Position numbers and translations under genes: made by a program. 64,000 nucleotides of DNA from Limnochordales bacterium (lineage in GTDB: Bacteria > Bacillota > Limnochordia > Limnochordales > DUMU01). Numbering within the stretch: position 1 is the stretch's first letter; the number at the start of each line of letters is the position of its first letter. Positions 62,229 through 64,000 of the stretch are shown here, in pieces. Location: NCBI GenBank assembly GCA_014896315.1, contig JADBKP010000006.1, positions 222,000-285,999 of the forward strand, read 5' to 3'. The notes below the pieces were generated by a model. That model was not told where the DNA came from and searched no databases. It saw nothing but the letters and a program-made list of their open reading frames with translations.

Positions 62229-62235
62229 TCTGGTT

Positions 62236-62255
62236 CCAGGCAACCCCTGGTTTCT
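62236..62255 (+). terminator. Weak stem-loop with T-rich tail after aspC
   Basis: A 5-bp stem (62236-62240 with 62246-62250) is followed by TTTCT eight bases after the aspC stop codon. The stem is short, so termination is uncertain. Confidence 0.35.
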
Positions 62256-62333
62256 CATACCCTGCCCTCCGCCAGCATAAGCATGCCTGCGCGATCTTCA
62301 CGGAACCTTTTCCGGGAAGCGAGGTAGGCGTAC

Positions 62334-62684
62334 GTGGCGATGAGCCGATCGGGCGGAGAGCACTCTCATGACCCGGCGCAGGACGACGATATCCAACGCC
62401 TGGAGTTGCATGACATTCCCTTCGCAACTCCCCACATCTGCCGCATCTGCGGCGGGCGAATTACCGGCTCATATCTCGCCGAGATCCACTTCGGCGGAGT
62501 TGTAACTTTCCGCTGTCTCTCCCATCCGGGCGGGCTGGGGCCGACCATCCGCGAGGGCAAAGATGTCCTGGAAAAGGATCAGGGGAGTAGCCTGCCCAGA
62601 AAATGGCCACAGCAAGGCCGGGAAGCCCAACCTGCAATTCCCTCTTCCCCACCGCTTCTTGCAGGCGAAAAGAGTACAGGCTAA
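62334..62684 (+). CDS. Small protein with a possible zinc-binding CxxC
   Basis: A 116-residue product of unknown family. HICRICGGRITGSYLAEIHF followed by FRCLSHPGG gives C-x2-C and a later C-x2-H, which might bind zinc; the rest is acidic at the N-terminus and Pro/Ser-rich at the end. GAGG lies nine bases before the GTG, and an ATG two codons later is an alternative. It lies after aspC on the same strand, 26 bases before another small gene. Confidence 0.5.
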   Translation: MAMSRSGGEHSHDPAQDDDIQRLELHDIPFATPHICRICGGRITGSYLAEIHFGGVVTFRCLSHPGGLGPTIREGKDVLEKDQGSSLPRKWPQQGREAQPAIPSSPPLLAGEKSTG

Positions 62685-62710
62685 AGACCGAAAGGAGGGG
62701 AAGCGGGGTA

Positions 62711-62926
62711 ATGTTCAAACGGCTCTTGAGGTTGGCCGGGTATGTACTGGCGTATCAAACGGTAAGGATGATCGTCCGCAGTCTGCAGCGTCCGGTTACG
62801 CAGAATGCTATCCTCGGTGTTTTCCAACGCCACCGGCCCGCACCGGCAGGCTTTATGGGTGGCTGGTTTGCCAGTTTGCAGCAGGCCTTGCGCTGGACGG
62901 GTCGGCTCACTCGTATCCTGCAGTAA
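62711..62926 (+). CDS. Small basic protein of unknown function
   Basis: A 71-residue, Arg-rich product with an amphipathic N-terminus (MFKRLLRLAGYVLAYQTVRM). No cysteines and no family recognised. The ATG is preceded by AAAGGAGGGG, about ten bases away, a convincing ribosome site. It could sit at the membrane surface; that is inference from composition. A strong hairpin follows the stop. Confidence 0.5.
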   Translation: MFKRLLRLAGYVLAYQTVRMIVRSLQRPVTQNAILGVFQRHRPAPAGFMGGWFASLQQALRWTGRLTRILQ

Positions 62927-62934
62927 AGCTGTGG

Positions 62935-62966
62935 CAGGCGGGCGCGTGGGGAATCCGGCCCGCCTG
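62935..62966. terminator. Stem-loop between convergent genes
   Basis: A 9-bp perfect stem (62935-62943 with 62958-62966) and 14-base loop lie between the small basic gene and the convergent PHP phosphatase. No T-run on either strand. Confidence 0.45.
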
Positions 62967-62988
62967 TCGGGTTCAGATCGGGATGATG

Positions 62989-63891
62989 TCAGGGAAGAGC
63001 GATTGCCTCCCTTCGCTGGCGACAGAAGAGTAGCATCTCTGCGTATCCGGCACGCCTTGCGAAAGCGATAGCCTCCGCAAGTCCCCGCCCGACATCCTCC
63101 GCCCTGTGCGCGTCTGAACCAAGGGTGATGGGCAAATGAACCGCCCGTGCCTCTTGCAACAACGAAAGGGACGGGTAGATCTCACCGACCGGCTTGCGCA
63201 AGCCGGCGCTATTGATCTCAATGGCCACTCCAGCCCGTGCGGCGGCGACGAGGGCGGTGCGGGCAGCCTCTGCCACTTGCGGGGCTGCCGCGGGGCTTGG
63301 CCGGTGGCCGAATTTTTTGAAGAGATCGGGATGAGCCATGCTGGAGAAGAGACCACACTCCGCCGCTTGCCGCCAGGTCTGCCAGTATTGCAACCATCCT
63401 TCGTCGATAAGCTCCGGATCGTCGGGCCAACCAATCTCCGGAGCGATGTCAAAACCCCACCTCCCAAGGAAGTGCACTGATCCCAGAAGGTAATCCCAGG
63501 GGTAAGGCGAGAGAATCTGACGGATCAGCTCCATCCGGCCGGGCAGGTAATCTACCTCAAGCCCCAAACGTAGCGGCACATCAAGACGGGCGGACAGGAT
63601 GGTTTCCACGTAAAGATCCAGGTCGGCCCGAAAGTCGTTGCTCAGCCAGTCGCGAATGTATGGGTGGGTTCCCTCTCCTTCGTACAGGTCGCGCATAACC
63701 TCTCGGAACTGCCGAAACCGGTAGATATGCTCGCTGATGCCGATCTCCCCGACGGCTCGCTCCCGCGCCATGCGTCCCAACACGCGCAGGCGCTCCGCCA
63801 ACTCCTCGTTGCGCCATGGTTCGTTGTCAAGAAACAGGTGCATATGGTAGTCCGCCGGCACAAAGGCCGGTTCGGCCGGCATGCTCTCCAT
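62989..63891 (-). CDS. PHP-domain phosphoesterase, histidinol-phosphatase type
   Basis: Metal-dependent phosphoesterase of the PHP family, which includes HisK histidinol phosphatases. Metal ligands are in PADYHMHLFLDNE, IGISEHIYRFR, LLGSVHFLGRW, SSMAHPDLFKKFG and LPITLGSDAHRAEDVGRGL. An N-terminal frame extension was dropped: the ATG chosen follows GGGAGGAGGACGAGGA and gives 300 residues. No his genes are in the window, so another phosphoester substrate is possible. Confidence 0.82.
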   Translation of the reverse strand: MESMPAEPAFVPADYHMHLFLDNEPWRNEELAERLRVLGRMARERAVGEIGISEHIYRFRQFREVMRDLYEGEGTHPYIRDWLSNDFRADLDLYVETILSARLDVPLRLGLEVDYLPGRMELIRQILSPYPWDYLLGSVHFLGRWGFDIAPEIGWPDDPELIDEGWLQYWQTWRQAAECGLFSSMAHPDLFKKFGHRPSPAAAPQVAEAARTALVAAARAGVAIEINSAGLRKPVGEIYPSLSLLQEARAVHLPITLGSDAHRAEDVGRGLAEAIAFARRAGYAEMLLFCRQRREAIALP

Positions 63892-63954
63892 TCCTCGTCC
63901 TCCTCCCTGCCGCGCTTGCGAAAGGCGAAGCCCCGCTTCCATACACGCGAGAAA

Positions 63955-63977
63955 GGCGGACGCAGCCTGCGTCCGCC
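63955..63977 (-). terminator. Rho-independent terminator of a gene beyond the right edge
   Basis: On the minus strand a 10-bp GC-rich stem (63968-63977 with 63955-63964) and a GCC/GGC loop of three bases are followed by TTTCTC. It would end the transcript coming from the right and isolate the PHP gene. Confidence 0.65.
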
Positions 63978-64000
63978 CTTCCCACAACCCATAATCTTGC

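Noticed and set aside
1..64000. CRISPR array, insertion sequences, prophage, tRNA or rRNA genes
   Set aside because: Looked for by eye on both strands; no regularly spaced repeats, transposase or integrase motifs, or tRNA T-loop signatures were found. A tRNAscan or Infernal run would be decisive.

Overview
The window is GC-rich, almost fully coding chromosomal DNA from an endospore-forming, flagellated, probably anaerobic member of the Bacillota (Firmicutes). Spore-specific genes recur along it: cwlD, ylbJ, ytvI, ypeB and sleB. Anaerobic respiration is suggested by the three-subunit glycerol-3-phosphate dehydrogenase GlpABC, and nucleotide synthesis uses flavin-dependent ThyX. Strong Shine-Dalgarno sequences (GGAGG type) and frequent GTG/TTG starts fit a deep-branching, high-GC clostridial lineage; I cannot name the genus. 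I saw no insertion sequence, prophage, CRISPR array, tRNA or rRNA.

Layout. 1-7.4 kb: arginine operon argC-argJ-argB-argD-carB (minus strand, carB cut by the window edge), driven by a recognisable promoter with an ArgR-type box over its -35. 7.5-22.5 kb: a long minus-strand run of lon, ymfF, ymfH, glpA, glpB, glpC, deoC, rnhC, a YprB-like exonuclease, an RsmC-like methyltransferase, cwlD and murA, many joined by 4-base start/stop overlaps. 22.6-28.9 kb: a CBS-ACT protein, then a Ski2-like RNA helicase, a DEDD exonuclease with an apparent frameshift, a small acidic protein, a HEAT-repeat protein and glutamate formiminotransferase. 29-35 kb: a secreted metallo-beta-lactamase-fold protein, a RING-like/transmembrane/solute-binding chimera, and an ADP-heptose cluster (kinase, adenylyltransferase, flippase-like protein, family 9 glycosyltransferase). 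35-45.4 kb: ferredoxin-NADP reductase, thyX, M42 peptidase, radical SAM protein, YigZ protein, a heterodimeric ABC exporter and a KtrB-type potassium transporter. 45.6-52 kb: ylbJ, motA-motB, a cobalamin adenosyltransferase, ilvE and a membrane-anchored protein that looks like a decayed glutamate-synthase FMN domain. 52-64 kb: a YmfI-like reductase, an ADP-ribosylglycohydrolase, a C39-like peptidase with a beta-rich tail, ytvI, ypeB-sleB, lgt-rhomboid, aspC, two small unknown genes and a PHP phosphatase.

How the parts connect. CarB, ArgCJBD and the aspartate aminotransferase feed arginine and amino-acid synthesis. CwlD prepares spore cortex for the lytic enzyme SleB, which YpeB supports. YmfF, YmfH and, about 32 kb away, a YmfI-like reductase are the proteins known from Bacillus EF-P 5-aminopentanol modification. 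The least explained parts are the RING/solute-binding chimera, the helicase-exonuclease-HEAT island, the decayed GltS-like membrane protein and the C39/beta-rich fusion. Start sites were chosen by ribosome-binding site and family length, so several differ from the longest open frame.
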